Source: Chaetoderma sp. LZ-2023a (taxonomy: Eukaryota; Mollusca; Caudofoveata; Chaetodermatida; Chaetodermatidae). Taken from it: a stretch of 64,000 nt of DNA. Below the pieces are notes generated by a model. That model did not search any database. It had not been told where the DNA came from and saw only the letters and a list, made by a program, of their open reading frames with translations. Where the stretch lies: assembly GCA_034401795.1 (NCBI GenBank), contig CM067374.1:135810135-135874134 (forward strand), given 5' to 3'. Positions within the stretch are counted from its first letter, which is position 1. Each line of letters starts with the position of its first letter. Below are positions 23,639 through 34,100 of the stretch, in pieces. The translations under genes and the position numbers were made by a program.

Positions 23639-24027
23639 GTCACTTATGTTACCACCTGTCACTTATGTTACCAATTGTCACTTACGTTACTGAAAATATT
23701 TTTTCAATATTTGTCATTTTTCTAAAAATCGAATATCTGTCACTTTTGGGATATTAAATGTTTAACTTTTCTCATTACTATAAGAGGGTGACATCTTGCC
23801 ATTTATGTCTGTATAGGAAGAAACGCAGCATAGTAACATTAGGAATATTCACTTCTTTATTTCATTTAACTAAAATCTTTTTTAATTACACATATGACTG
23901 TTTTATGAAATGTTTTACATTGTTATTTTTGGAGAATCTGTCATTCTGTGAAATAGCCATAACCATAGTTGTGTAGGCAATATGATGTATACATTGTAAT
24001 GTTGACCATGCCGGTAACTTAGGTGAC
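23639..24027. repeat. Subterminal 14-bp palindromes, right array
   Basis: GTCACTTATGTTAC at 23639 and 23658 and GTCACTTACGTTAC at 23677, at exact 19-bp spacing, plus an inverted copy GTAACTTAGGTGAC at 24014. Confidence 0.85.
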
Positions 24028-24192
24028 AACTTTAGAGCGTTATTGACAATGGAAGCTCCATAAATCATTTACAAAATAGTTGTGCTTGTGGCATTTATTA
24101 TAAATTAGTAACCAAGTATTTAATACATGTAAAAATAACAGAAATTATGCGCATGTAGATATAATATATTTTGATTTTTACTTGCTCAAAAT

Positions 24193-24213
24193 TGACTGTT
24201 CTCAGATTTTCAC
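24193..24213 (-). repeat. Right terminal inverted repeat
   Basis: TGACTGTTCTCAGATTTTCAC reads in reverse as the left TIR with one mismatch; here only the first 16 bases of the shared repeat are fully identical. Confidence 0.8.
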
Positions 24214-24293
24214 CCGTGTGCTGTCATACAACTGTGGATGCTGACGCCACGTTTCAACAAATTCCATTTCAATTTCTCTATTGTTCCAGTCTA

Positions 24294-24505
24294 ACATAAT
24301 CTGGTCGCTAGGTGCAGATCTTACTGCTAACGACATGGTCGTTTGGTGTATGACCTTCAGTTGGTAGAACAGCCTACTGAGTGCGTGTCTGTCCGACTAC
24401 TGCAGACAGCGGGCAGTTGGGTCTGGTCGAGGACAACCAGTTGATGTATACCCAGCATTACACCAACATGCAATTACAGTTATCACCAGATGCTCGTAAC
24501 AAGCT
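24294..24505 (+). repeat. Dispersed repeat, inverted copy at 44322-44534
   Basis: CGACATGGTCGTTTGGTGTA, TGTCCGACTACTGCAGACAG and GTTGGGTCTGGTCGAGGA all recur in reverse complement at 44.3-44.5 kb, close to 90 percent identical by eye. No coding sequence. Confidence 0.85.
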
Positions 24506-24560
24506 AACAGTACACGCTCAAAATGGTTGTCATCCAATTTTAGGGAAGCTAGTGGCAGCG

Positions 24561-24600
<40 letters not shown>

Positions 24601-24940
24601 TTACGAGGCATAAGCCATAGGCTTGTTATTGCCTCAGTGTCTTTTCAACAAGTTGAAATAGTATGACTTGCTCAGTCAATTTCAAATGTATTTCCTTTGA
24701 AGTAGATGTCTAGTTTGGTCTTCAATATTTCGAACGTTTGTCGCTTAATTACTTCCCGTCTATATTTCAGCGGTATTAAGTTTAAGACGTTAAGTTTAGT
24801 TGGGGAGGTGTTGTGGTGCAGATGCGTGTTTCTCGCATCAGCTGCGGTGCGCCACCTACACTCATGGTTAAACCATGCTGCGCCTAGCATTTGGTTATAT
24901 TGTTGACTTGTGTAGACCGTACTTGGTCTCGTCGCTGTTT
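24506..24940. other. No gene seen; (TCA)n tract
   Basis: (TCA)n at about 24560-24600, otherwise unassigned. Confidence 0.5.
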
Positions 24941-25097
24941 TAGTCCAGTCAATCTAGGCCAAAAATATTTTAACCCGGAACAAATTGCAACATAATTTTT
25001 TTACCTCGCCCAGTGTATAGGGGGCCATAATGTGCAATATATCAAAAGTCCTCCAAAATTCCAATAGGGGAAAGGGTAAAATTTGCATAATTATTAC
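24941..25097 (+). repeat. Terminal inverted repeat, left
   Basis: TAGTCCAGTCAATC, then CCCGGAACAAATTGCAACAT, then ATATCAAAAGTCCTCCAAAA. The right partner is 28724-28874. The 25098-25397 stretch after it is 3' untranslated. Confidence 0.8.
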
Positions 25098-25397
25098 CAG
25101 ATTTGGGCCATTTCACCTGAAAAATCCATTTTTCTTTATTTCTTTAAAACCGGTATGTAATATATGTGTGACTGGGTATTTTTGAACTTTTTTAGTAATA
25201 AATGAATACGATTGACATATTCTCCACAAATTAAATGTATTGTGTTATGCCACTTGCATGAATTTACCTAATACCATCATTGATATTGATACAATACATA
25301 TTATATTTTATTATGTCACGGTATTGTGTGTTTCTAAGCTAAGCTAAGATGAAATAGTATGGCATAGGTACCTGGTTTCTACTAATTTCATCTTGCA

Positions 25398-26703
25398 TCA
25401 ATTATCCAAGTCATCTTCCTCAATGAGCGTTATTGAATTCGAGCAACTGAGACCCTTACAGTCTTCGCAGGCAGATGTGCAGCTGAGCCCATGTTTTCTA
25501 CAGGTGCATCTCTTTGATTCACAGCCAGTTTTGCAGCTGCATCTAAATGAATACAGTAAATCGTCAGGTGCTGCCAGCATGTCAGTCTTAACAGGCAGCA
25601 TTTGGTGGTTGAGAACTTTTCAGCCCCATTCTGTTGGATCCATATCTCCAGCATCTCCTCTCCAAACTTGAATTTGGTAGTACACGCGAAGACTGTGAAA
25701 CTTTGCGGATGCGGGTGTTGGTGGTAAATCTCGTGCTTCAACATACTTGGAACTTTTTGCAACCTTCTCCCTGAATCGCTTGTACCGCAAAGCAACTAGA
25801 CTATCCATTGAAGTGCCATTGTATAGAATAAGCATTGCCTTCTCACCTGCTTTTATCACGTCATCTTTATTCGCATTACTCATTGTAAACACTTCAGCAA
25901 TTTGAGAGAGTTCTTTGCAGCACTGGATTTTGCTAAGGGATGCAGATTTTCCAATTCCATAAAGCCTAGATGTTGAGTCACAGCCAAGGATAGCATGGAT
26001 AAATAACAGCTGTGAGCACAAACAGAACCCGAGTTTTTCCTTTGCCATTTTGATATTCCACAGTCGGGGTTTCTTTGCATTTTGCTTTGGCTCTGGTCTG
26101 AAAAGTAGCTGACAGCCATTCATATCAGTATGGTATAGAAGCAAAACCAGTAGGTCGGTATCGTCTCCAACAAGAGCAGTATTTGTTGACTTTGAAGCCA
26201 AGATAGCCGTGTGCGTAATTAAGACATCAGCATCACCGCTTGCCTTTATCGTTAAGCATCCAGCCTGTTCGAGAGATGAACTTAAGATTGATATGAACCG
26301 ATGTTTGTTCTGCTTGTTACTAAGAAAATCAGGCTTACTCAGAGTTACAACTGTTTGCGGAGTCAGTACAACAGTTGCGCCTGATCCACGAGTTCGCCTC
26401 TTATGTGTTACATCTTTTATCTCTGGGCCTTGGTCATAACCATCAAAAACTACTGTAGCCTTTCGATATTTGCTTATGCAATATTTTACATATCTTTGAC
26501 AAACATTTGCAAATGTCTCTCCACGCTGCCATGGAACACGGTGTAATAGAGCTCCTCCATCAAGCACATAGTGGACAGAATCTGGAAGGACTGCATCTTC
26601 ATTTTGAATTAATTTCCACAATGCATCAGCAAGTGCCGGCTTATTTGCTTCCCATGGAAGAGATGAATTATCAAAGAGTGCGGGCGGATGAGTGCACAAC
26701 TCA
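25398..26703 (-). pseudogene. PIN-like nuclease with CXC tail (3' half of PIN/CXC gene, copy 3)
   Basis: The frame is open from about 26703 (YELCTHPPALFDN) to 25398 except for one TGA at 25620-25622, where Trp is expected (TEWG-W). Numbering from the Met at 26699, acidic motifs of a FEN/PIN-type metal-dependent nuclease appear in order: VLDGGALLHR (about 45-54), VVFDGY (83-88), SGDADVLI (154-161), VGDDTDLLVLL (177-187) and ILGCDSTS (237-244). The tail (25601 to 25398) is Cys-rich: FRCSCKTGCESKRCTCRKHG, CTSACEDC, SCSNS, a CXC/tesmin-like zinc-binding pattern often used for DNA binding. I recall full-length relatives in molluscs and cnidarians as uncharacterised proteins in which this half follows the N-terminal half found at 26707-28401. 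Nuclease activity is inferred from motifs only. All listed Asp residues are intact, so decay is recent. Confidence 0.8.
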
Positions 26704-26706
26704 TAC

Positions 26707-28401
26707 TCAAAATAAGATGTTATTTGGCTCTAGATCTATCATCGGAAGGAAAATAACAGACGATTTACCTGGATAAACTCCTTGGTGAACAGTTTGCATC
26801 ATGCCAGACCGTGACTGTCTCCTTGAACGCAGAAACAAAGAGAAATCCGAGAGGATGTCAATGTCAGCTGTTGGGTCTGTTTGTTCCATTGCAGTTAACT
26901 CCTTAAAGGTCAATGGGAAGTTCCTGGTATGCTGAGACTCAAAGTTCCTGATACAGATCTTGCCAACTTGCTTGATATCTTCAGATGTTACATTTATCCT
27001 TGGAATAAGTTTGCACGAAAGGTTTCCTGGTGTAACAGATGCAATGATTCCCATTCCATGAAATGTATTATGCCCATCTATTGTGCAAATATTGTGATCC
27101 ACATTGTCGGCAACAAACTGAATGAACTCGCCTGATAATGGCTGTGGTAGATCTCCACCATGAAGTGATGCACTGCGCTCAAACCTCTGTATCTCCGCGT
27201 ATGAACATCCAAATCCGTGCTTGTACAAGGTGTCAACAATAAATCTAGATCCAAATTTATGGTGCATCTCACATGACAGCCCGAACTGCAAAGGTGCCAA
27301 AATAACTCTAGGACTAGTTCCTTGCATAATAGCCTGTCCAACTGATGCCTGTTTCATTTCTGTGTCTTTTCTAGTAAACAAAATCCGCAATAATTCCCGC
27401 AGTGTCTCTGGTAAATAATTCAATGCCTTTACTGGGTCGCTCATTTGCTCCCTTGATGGATAGCTTTCAGATGATGTGCATGAATCAATTAACTTAATAT
27501 CGTGTCTAAGCAGTTTGGCAGCTGTCTGGATGATTAGCATGCTCTCTGATTTGGAATCCTTTCTCTTCTGTTCCTTAGAGAAGTCAGTCAAAATAGTAGA
27601 TGCTTTAGAACGAAAGGTAACAACGTTTGGCTTACCATTCACAGTGCTAATAAATATTTCATCGCCATAATTATCTTTTATTTTATCCTGCATGTATTTT
27701 GTACTGTATGCTTTATTCTCTTTATCATCGAGATACTCTTGCATTTTATTAACGAGGTCGTGCAGGGTCAGCTGCTCATCATCATTATTTTCAAGAAATG
27801 CCATTGTCGCACTAAATGCTCTTACTCTGTCCAAGTCTTCTGGCCTTCCATGTTTTTGGGATGAGCAAGATGAGTGCAGCTGAGGGATATTTTTCATGGT
27901 TCGAAAATTTACGCTGCAGCTTTGATGGTATACTGCATTGACAACGCATAAATCCGGCGTGAAGGCAAGCCGCCCAGCTACACGTTTGCCCCATTCGTCT
28001 TTTCTCTGCTCACAGGCCTCGGCGATACTACATTGAAAGTCATGAGTACTTACTGGATAAATATCATAGCCACGTTTCTTTCCATCTTGAATTTTTGCAG
28101 GGTATCCGCATAGCAAACAATGTTCACTAAAATTGAATGTTGGACTTTCTGAACGGAGTGTTCGCATGGATGGCGGAGATTGTTCAATTTTCTCTGCGTC
28201 ACGGGCAATCCGCTTGGGATCAATGAACTCCCGTCGACATTTTACATGAACCCTCTGTCCTACTTCAGCTATGACATCGCTTTCACGGGCTCTGCTAGCA
28301 TTGTTAATACCGTCACAGCCTTTAACTCGAAGCTTAACAGTTTGTGAGCCATTTTCTAGGCTCTGGTTACAAATAACGCATGTATCTAAATCCATGTCCA
28401 T
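26707..28401 (-). CDS. N-terminal half of PIN/CXC gene, copy 3 (564 codons)
   Basis: Long intact frame from the Met at 28401. The N-terminus has paired zinc-binding motifs (CVICNQSLENG, HVKCRREF, then CLLCGYPAK, C and AVYHQSC further on), followed by a helical region and a segment shared with copy 1 (RFERSASLHGG, DNVDHNICTIDGHNTFHGMG, SGMMQTV, GKSSVIFLPMIDLEP). The frame ends immediately after MIDLEPNNILF, 8 bp before the start of the PIN half. In relatives I remember, and in copy 1, a middle region (LGGLHIEI type) follows this point, so the junction near 26700 is an internal deletion that also shifted frame by one base. The zinc motifs suggest nucleic-acid or protein binding; no catalytic role can be assigned. 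Confidence 0.75.
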   Translation of the reverse strand: MDMDLDTCVICNQSLENGSQTVKLRVKGCDGINNASRARESDVIAEVGQRVHVKCRREFIDPKRIARDAEKIEQSPPSMRTLRSESPTFNFSEHCLLCGYPAKIQDGKKRGYDIYPVSTHDFQCSIAEACEQRKDEWGKRVAGRLAFTPDLCVVNAVYHQSCSVNFRTMKNIPQLHSSCSSQKHGRPEDLDRVRAFSATMAFLENNDDEQLTLHDLVNKMQEYLDDKENKAYSTKYMQDKIKDNYGDEIFISTVNGKPNVVTFRSKASTILTDFSKEQKRKDSKSESMLIIQTAAKLLRHDIKLIDSCTSSESYPSREQMSDPVKALNYLPETLRELLRILFTRKDTEMKQASVGQAIMQGTSPRVILAPLQFGLSCEMHHKFGSRFIVDTLYKHGFGCSYAEIQRFERSASLHGGDLPQPLSGEFIQFVADNVDHNICTIDGHNTFHGMGIIASVTPGNLSCKLIPRINVTSEDIKQVGKICIRNFESQHTRNFPLTFKELTAMEQTDPTADIDILSDFSLFLRSRRQSRSGMMQTVHQGVYPGKSSVIFLPMIDLEPNNILF

Positions 28402-28723
28402 ATTCTGATTGAATTGTATAGAAATTTATTCAAATTGTGAGATAAAAGTGAAAATTAAAATGCAATTTATTTTAGATAAAATTTTAAAAGCGAAAAACAA
28501 AATTAAACTTACTTTAAATATAATTTTTTTAAATTACCGCGGCCCTGTGCATACAACCATATTTAATCTGTGGTTTGGAGAATTTGTACAAGTGGTTCAA
28601 GGCAATATTGCCAATTGCTTACTGTCTTCCGTGACCATGAAATTCAGAGCTTAGACAACATTTCTACTTCGTTTATTTGCGGAATGAAGCAGGTAAGGGA
28701 AGTTTCATTATTCGGATAATGGC

Positions 28724-28874
28724 GGTAGCTAAATATGCGAATTTACCCACTTTCCCATCGAGGGATTTTGGAGCACTTTTGATATGTGACACCTGGCAGT
28801 CCCATGAATGCCGCAGAAAAGAAATAAATTCTGTTGCAATTTGTTCTAGGTTAATTTGTAGTTTTACTGGACTA
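28724..28874 (-). repeat. Terminal inverted repeat, right
   Basis: Contains AATTCTGTTGCAATTTGTTC and ends TTTTACTGGACTA at 28874; it also has GGTAGCTAAATATGCGAATT. The 5' untranslated region 28402-28723 separates it from the start codon. Confidence 0.8.
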
Positions 28875-29666
28875 TTTTCATTTTCTGTGTTTATCGCTAC
28901 TCGAGTCTCCTCTATGCCAGTGTCACTTCATGCAATCCCAAAAATGCGGTCCACTACTCTCTCTCTCTCTCTCTAGCAGACTTGATGGATCATCGTGTTG
29001 GATTGCGAATGTTACAAATTATCCAACACTCCTGCGTTTCCATTCTCAGGAGTTTAGCTAGGCACACAGTCATACTACACATTGCAGCAGAGCTGTGTAG
29101 CTGTTGTATATATATGCATGATAGCCTGCCCCGAGAATGTTGTGATACCGTATTTGAATGGCTTGAAATGTTTCTCTTGCCGTTAAAACATTCAAGAATA
29201 TACTATGGAACTACAACCACAGTAGCATTTGCAATCTATGATACGAATGTTGACGTCAAAGAGTACCGTTGCAAACTGTACCCGGTTGCCTTGTCTGCGT
29301 CAAATCCATTTTAGATTCAGCAGTTGTTACTTGTAATATTCTGGAAAATAAACTTGCTCATTTGGCCTAATGGAATACTGATATGTTTTTGTGTTTACGG
29401 GGTTGTCCTTTGGGATTGATGCGGAGGAATGTATACGGTTGCACTACATGTGATTTCCGCCAACCCTGAGAGATGTATTTCCCGTTTGTTTCACATTTGC
29501 GACGTCGTGTCTTTTATGGTTACGTCATGCTCCTGTCGAGAGAGATATCAATACATTGGATATGTTTGCGAGGATTCGTCACCTTTCTTTAAGCCACCTC
29601 CATGCCACATATGCACTGTATCTGCAACCTGGTTGATATGAGGCATGCCACCATTATGCTAAACTC
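28875..29666. other. No gene seen
   Basis: A short (CT)n at 28961-28974. Open frames here show no recognisable motif. Confidence 0.45.
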
Positions 29667-29876
29667 AGGACGGTATCGTAAACAAAGTTGCATATTCAGT
29701 TTAGCATTTTAGCAATTATGGCGCTCATTTGCTTTGTGGGTAGCCACGAGGCTTATGCTATTTGACTCATGGTAATTCCACACAATCCCTGTTTAAGAGT
29801 AACATCTGAATTAAAGGTGTGTTCCATGCCATGTCGGGAGAGGTACTATAACATCTTAAATTAATTACTCCCATCT
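29667..29876 (+). repeat. Dispersed repeat, direct copy at 43562-43752
   Basis: CGTAAACAAA, TTAGCAATTATGGC, GGTAATTCCAC and GAGAGGTACTATAACATCT are shared in the same order with 43.56-43.75 kb. Confidence 0.8.
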
Positions 29877-29890
29877 GATAGTGCAATCAT

Positions 29891-30180
29891 AATGGACCTT
29901 TCCAATTTATCCATCCATCATCTGACGTCATATGACGTCACAATCGAGTAAGTGACGTGTAGGATGACGTCATAATCATTACGTCATGAATGACTCGATT
30001 TAGTCCGTCTTAAAAGCTTAATATTCCGACACGTTGTACGAATTATATGTGTTTACTATTTAATAAGCATTCTGTCGAATATTTTGAAACTAATTTGACT
30101 GGGCGCCATCACCCAGTCAAATTAGTTTCAAAATATTCGATAAAATCTACCTGTATGGTTTTCTGGAAAACTACAGATGG
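29891..30180 (+). mobile_element. MITE family A, copy truncated at the 3' side
   Basis: Starts AATGGACCTTTCCAATTTAT, has three perfect TGACGTCA sites (29923, 29933, 29965) plus TTACGTCA, then CGACACGTTGTACGAATT, and a near-perfect hairpin (GAATATTTTGAAACTAATTT, GACTGGGCGC, loop, then its complement). It ends after CTGTATGGTTTTCTGGAAAA. Confidence 0.85.
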
Positions 30181-30338
30181 CAAGGAATAATATAATATTC
30201 TTTTACAAAATAAACATTTTTAAAACAATAATAACAACATCACCTATCGCTATCAAAAATAAATTGAAAGCGCTCAACCTGGATAAATGCAATGGCCCGG
30301 ATGAGAACAAGTGGACATAATAAATGAAGCTGTTGAGG

Positions 30339-30790
30339 CCTCTTGTGTCAACTTAAACCCTTAATGGTCAAGTTGGTAAAAAAATCGACCTCTGAAGTTA
30401 TCTTGAGAAATATCCATTTGCAGGCTAAAAGAATATTTTTTTTAATTTTACTACCGCAATGACTGGCTCGGTACCCGTGGTAAATTGTCAAAAATACTCT
30501 TCTACTACCGCAATGACTGGCTCGGTACCCGTGGTAAATTGTCAAAAATACTCTTCTTGGTCTGCACTGGCTAATCAGAAGTTTGAATTTTCTTGACCAA
30601 TTACACTTTTTATGAATGTCCACATGAAGGATAACAGAAATGTATTTTTGTAAATATTCGTTATAAATTTACAAAAAAAATACTTTTTTGGCTGCAAAAA
30701 TCAAAATTTTCTTGGAAAGTATTGGCAATGAAATGGTTAATTGAAATAAATAGTATTTTGAGCAGTTTAATGCGCTGTTGACACAAGAGG
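30339..30790 (+). mobile_element. MITE family B, full-length copy
   Basis: Ends are inverted repeats CCTCTTGTGTCAAC (30339-30352 and, inverted, 30777-30790). The centre carries TGACTGGCTCGGTACC, and a 53-bp central block containing it is duplicated in tandem (30452-30557). Confidence 0.75.
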
Positions 30791-31135
30791 GGTTAAAGAA
30801 ATCAATGCGGCATTGTTTTACAATTCTCTAGACGAAAGCGTTATTATCTGACATCTGGAAATTGACAAATGCATGCTCTATACAAAAAAGCTCTAAACTA
30901 GTCCAAGCGACTATAATCCAATCAGTCTTACATGTACCTTGTGCAACGTTATAGAGTAATTTATAATGAACGGCAACGAAAATATATGGAAACTGGTCTT
31001 CGGAATTCGCATAAAAATGTGTATTCGAATATTCACGAACGAATCACCGAACTATTCAAATGTTTCCGACTAACATAGCCATGAATAACCATAAGAAGTT
31101 TCTGGGCGAAAGGTAATGCCTATGATTCCAGATCT
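30791..31135. other. No gene seen
   Basis: Unassigned AT-rich sequence downstream of the LINE stop codon on the minus strand. Confidence 0.45.
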
Positions 31136-34100
31136 TCATCCTCTACATGTGTATTTACAGCTATTGTCATGGTATGCCTGGAAGTATCTGATCGGGGCGT
31201 CATATTTATAGACAATTTCTTGATATTTCCACTGTCTGTCTGGACGCTTTTCAACGGTCTTCAAAGTAGATGCATTCACATCCTCTGGCTGGCAGACTAT
31301 TTCAGGGCTCAGTTGCTCGAATGGTGAAGCTGTTCTGTCGCAATCTAGTCTTCGCTCTCCTCTTGAATACCTTCAAGCTATGGCTTTGTGTGACAGACTC
31401 CGTAAGTGGTATCTCTAGGCTGGTTTCTATGTTGAGTATTTTTAGTATTTCCACCATTCCTCTCCGCAATCTTCGCTAGGCTAATGTAGGGAGCGTCAGT
31501 ATTTCAACCTCTCCGCAATCTTCGCTAGGCTAATGTAGGGAGCGTCAGTATTTCCACCTCTCCGCAATCTTCGCTAGGCTAATGTAGGGAGCGTCAGTAT
31601 TTCCACCTCTCCGCAATCTTCGCTATGCTAATGTAGGGAGCGTCAGTATTTCCACCTCTCCGCAATCTTCGCTAGGCTAATGTAGGGAGCGTCAGTATTT
31701 CCACCTCTCCGCAATCTTCGCTAGGCTAATGTAGGGAGCGTCAGTATTTCCACCATTCCTCTCCGCAATCTTCGCTAGGCTAATGTAGGGAGCGTCAGTA
31801 TTTCCACCATTCCTCTCCGCAATCTTCGCTAGGCTAATGTAGGGAGCGTCAGTATTTCCACCATTCCTCTCCGCAATCTTCGCTAGGCTAATGTAGGGAG
31901 CGTCAGTATTTCCACCATTCCTCTCCGCAATCTTCGCTAGGCTAATGTAGGGAGCGTCAGTATTTCCACCATTCCTCTCCGCAATCTTCGCTAGGCTAAT
32001 GTAGGGAGCGTCAGTATTTCCACCATTCCTCTCCGCAATCTTCGCTAGGCTAATGTAGGGAGCGTCAGTATTTCCACCATTCCTCTCCGCAATCTTCGCT
32101 AGGCTAATGTAGGGAGCGTCAGTATTTCCACCATTCCTCTCCGCAATCTTCGCTAGGCTAATGTAGGGAGCGTCAGTATTTCCACCATTCCTCTCCGCAA
32201 TCTTCGCTAAGCTAATGTAGGGAGCGTCAGTATTTCCACCATTCCTCTCCGCAATCTTCGCTAGGCTAATGTAGGGAGCGTCAGTATTTCCACCATTCCT
32301 CTCCGCAATCTTCGCTAGGCTAATGTAGGGAGCGTCAGTATTTCCACCATTCGTCTCCGCAATCTTCGCTAGGCTAATGTAGGGAGCGTCAGTATTTCCA
32401 CCATTCCTCTCCGCAATCTTCGCTAGGCTAATGTAGGGAGCGTCAGTATTTCCACCATTCCTCTCCGCAATCTTCGCTAGGCTAATGTAGGGAGCGTCAG
32501 TATTTCCACCATTCGTCTCCGCAATCTTCGCTAGGCTAATGTAGGGAGCGTCAGTATTTCCACCATTCCTCTCCGCAATCTTCGCTAGGCTAATGTAGGG
32601 AGCGTCAGTATTTCCACCATTCCTCTCCACAATCTTCGCTAGGCTAATGTAGGGAGCGTCAGTATTTCCACCATTCCTCTCCGCAATCTTCGCTAGGCTA
32701 ATGTAGGGAGCGTCAGTATTTCCACCATTCCTCTCCGCAATCTTCGCTAGGCTAATGTAGGGAGCGTCAGTATTTCCACCATTCGTCCCCGCAATCTTCG
32801 CTAGGCTAATGTAGGGAGCGTCAGTATTTCCACCATTCCTCTCCGCAATCTTCGCTAGGCTAATGTAGGGAGCGTCAGTATTTCCACCATTCGTCTCCGC
32901 AATCTTCGCTAGGCTAATGTAGGGAGCGTCAGTATTTCCACCATTCCTCTCCGCAATCTTCGCTAGGCTAATGTAGGGAGCGTCAGTATTTCCACCATTC
33001 CTCTCCGCAATCTTCGCTAGGCTAATGTAGGGAGCGTCAGTATTTCCACCATTCGTCTCCGCAATCTTCGCTAGGCTAATGTAGGGAGCGTCAGTATTTC
33101 CACCATTCCTCTCCGCAATCTTCGCTAGGCTAATGTAGGGAGCGTCAGTATTTCCACCATTCCTCTCCGCAATGTTCGCTAGGCTAATGTAGAGAGCGTC
33201 AGTATTTCCACCATTCGTCTCCGCAATCTTCGCTAGGCTAATGTAGGGAGCGTCAGTATTTCCACCATTCGTCTCCGCAATCCTCGCTAGGCTAATGTAG
33301 GGAGCGTCAGTATTTCCACCATTCCTCTCCGCAATCTTCGCTAGGCTAATGTAGGGAGCGTCAGTATTTCCACCTCTCCGCAATCTTCGCTAGGCTAATG
33401 TAGGGAGCATCAGTATTTGCACCATTCCTCTCCGCAATCTTCGCTAGGCTAATGTAGGGAGCGTCAGTATTTCCACCATTCCTCTCCGCAATCTTCGCTA
33501 GGCTAATGTAGGGAGCGTCAGTATTTCCACCATTCCTCTCCGCAATCTTCGCTAGGCTAATGTAGGGAGCGTCAGTATTTCCACCATTCCTCTCCGCAAT
33601 CTTCGCTAGGCTAATGTAGGGAGCGTCAGTATTTCCACCATTCCTCTCCGCAATCTTCGCTAGGCTAATGTAGGGAGCGTCAGTATTTCCACCATTCCTC
33701 TCCGCAATCTTCGCTAGGCTAATGTAGGGAGCGTCAGTATTTCCACCATTCGTCTCCGCAATCTTCGCTAGGCTAATGTAGGGAGCGTCAGTATTTCCAC
33801 CATTCCTCTCCGCAATCTTCGCTAGGCTAATGTAGGGAGCGTCAGTATTTCCACCATTCCTCTCCGCAATCTTCGCTAGGCTAATGTAGGGAGCGTCAGT
33901 ATTTCCACCATTCCTCTCCGCAATCTTCGCTAGGCTAATGTAGGGAGCGTCAGTATTTCCACCTCTCCGCAATCTTCGCTAGGCTAATGTAGGGAGCGTC
34001 AGTATTTCCACCATTCGTCTCCGCAATCTTCGCTAGGCTAATGTAGGGAGCGTCAGTATTTCCACCATTCGTCTCCGCAATCTTCGCTAGGCTAATGTAG

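Larger units (their letters stand above)
18876..24213 (+). mobile_element. TIR-flanked transposon, 5.34 kb, RNase H-like/PHD type
   Basis: Bounded by inverted repeats of about 21 bp beginning GTGAAAATCTGAGAAC (18876-18896 and, inverted, 24193-24213) with one mismatch. Subterminal arrays of a 14-bp palindrome, consensus GTCACNTANGTTAC, occur on both sides (eight left, four right). The single gene (20258-22816) encodes a basic N-terminus, an RNase H-like core and a PHD finger. A candidate 5-bp target duplication CGTGT lies near both ends but does not abut them exactly. A (TTC)n(TCC)n tract and a MITE hairpin are nested near the right side. Confidence 0.75.
24941..28874 (-). mobile_element. TIR-flanked element carrying PIN/CXC copy 3
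   Basis: A 3.9-kb unit with terminal inverted repeats of about 150 bp: 24941-25097 and, inverted, 28724-28874. Both start TAGTCCAGT and share ACAAATTGCAACA, ATATCAAAAGT, CTCCAAAAT and GGGAAAG in order. AT-rich bases flank both ends (GTTT on the left, TTTT on the right), so a short target duplication is possible but not clear. It contains the two halves of one gene on the minus strand. Confidence 0.75.

Noticed and set aside
28982-29314. Small plus-strand protein (110 codons)
   Set aside because: No motif, no splice or promoter support, and no related copy in the window.
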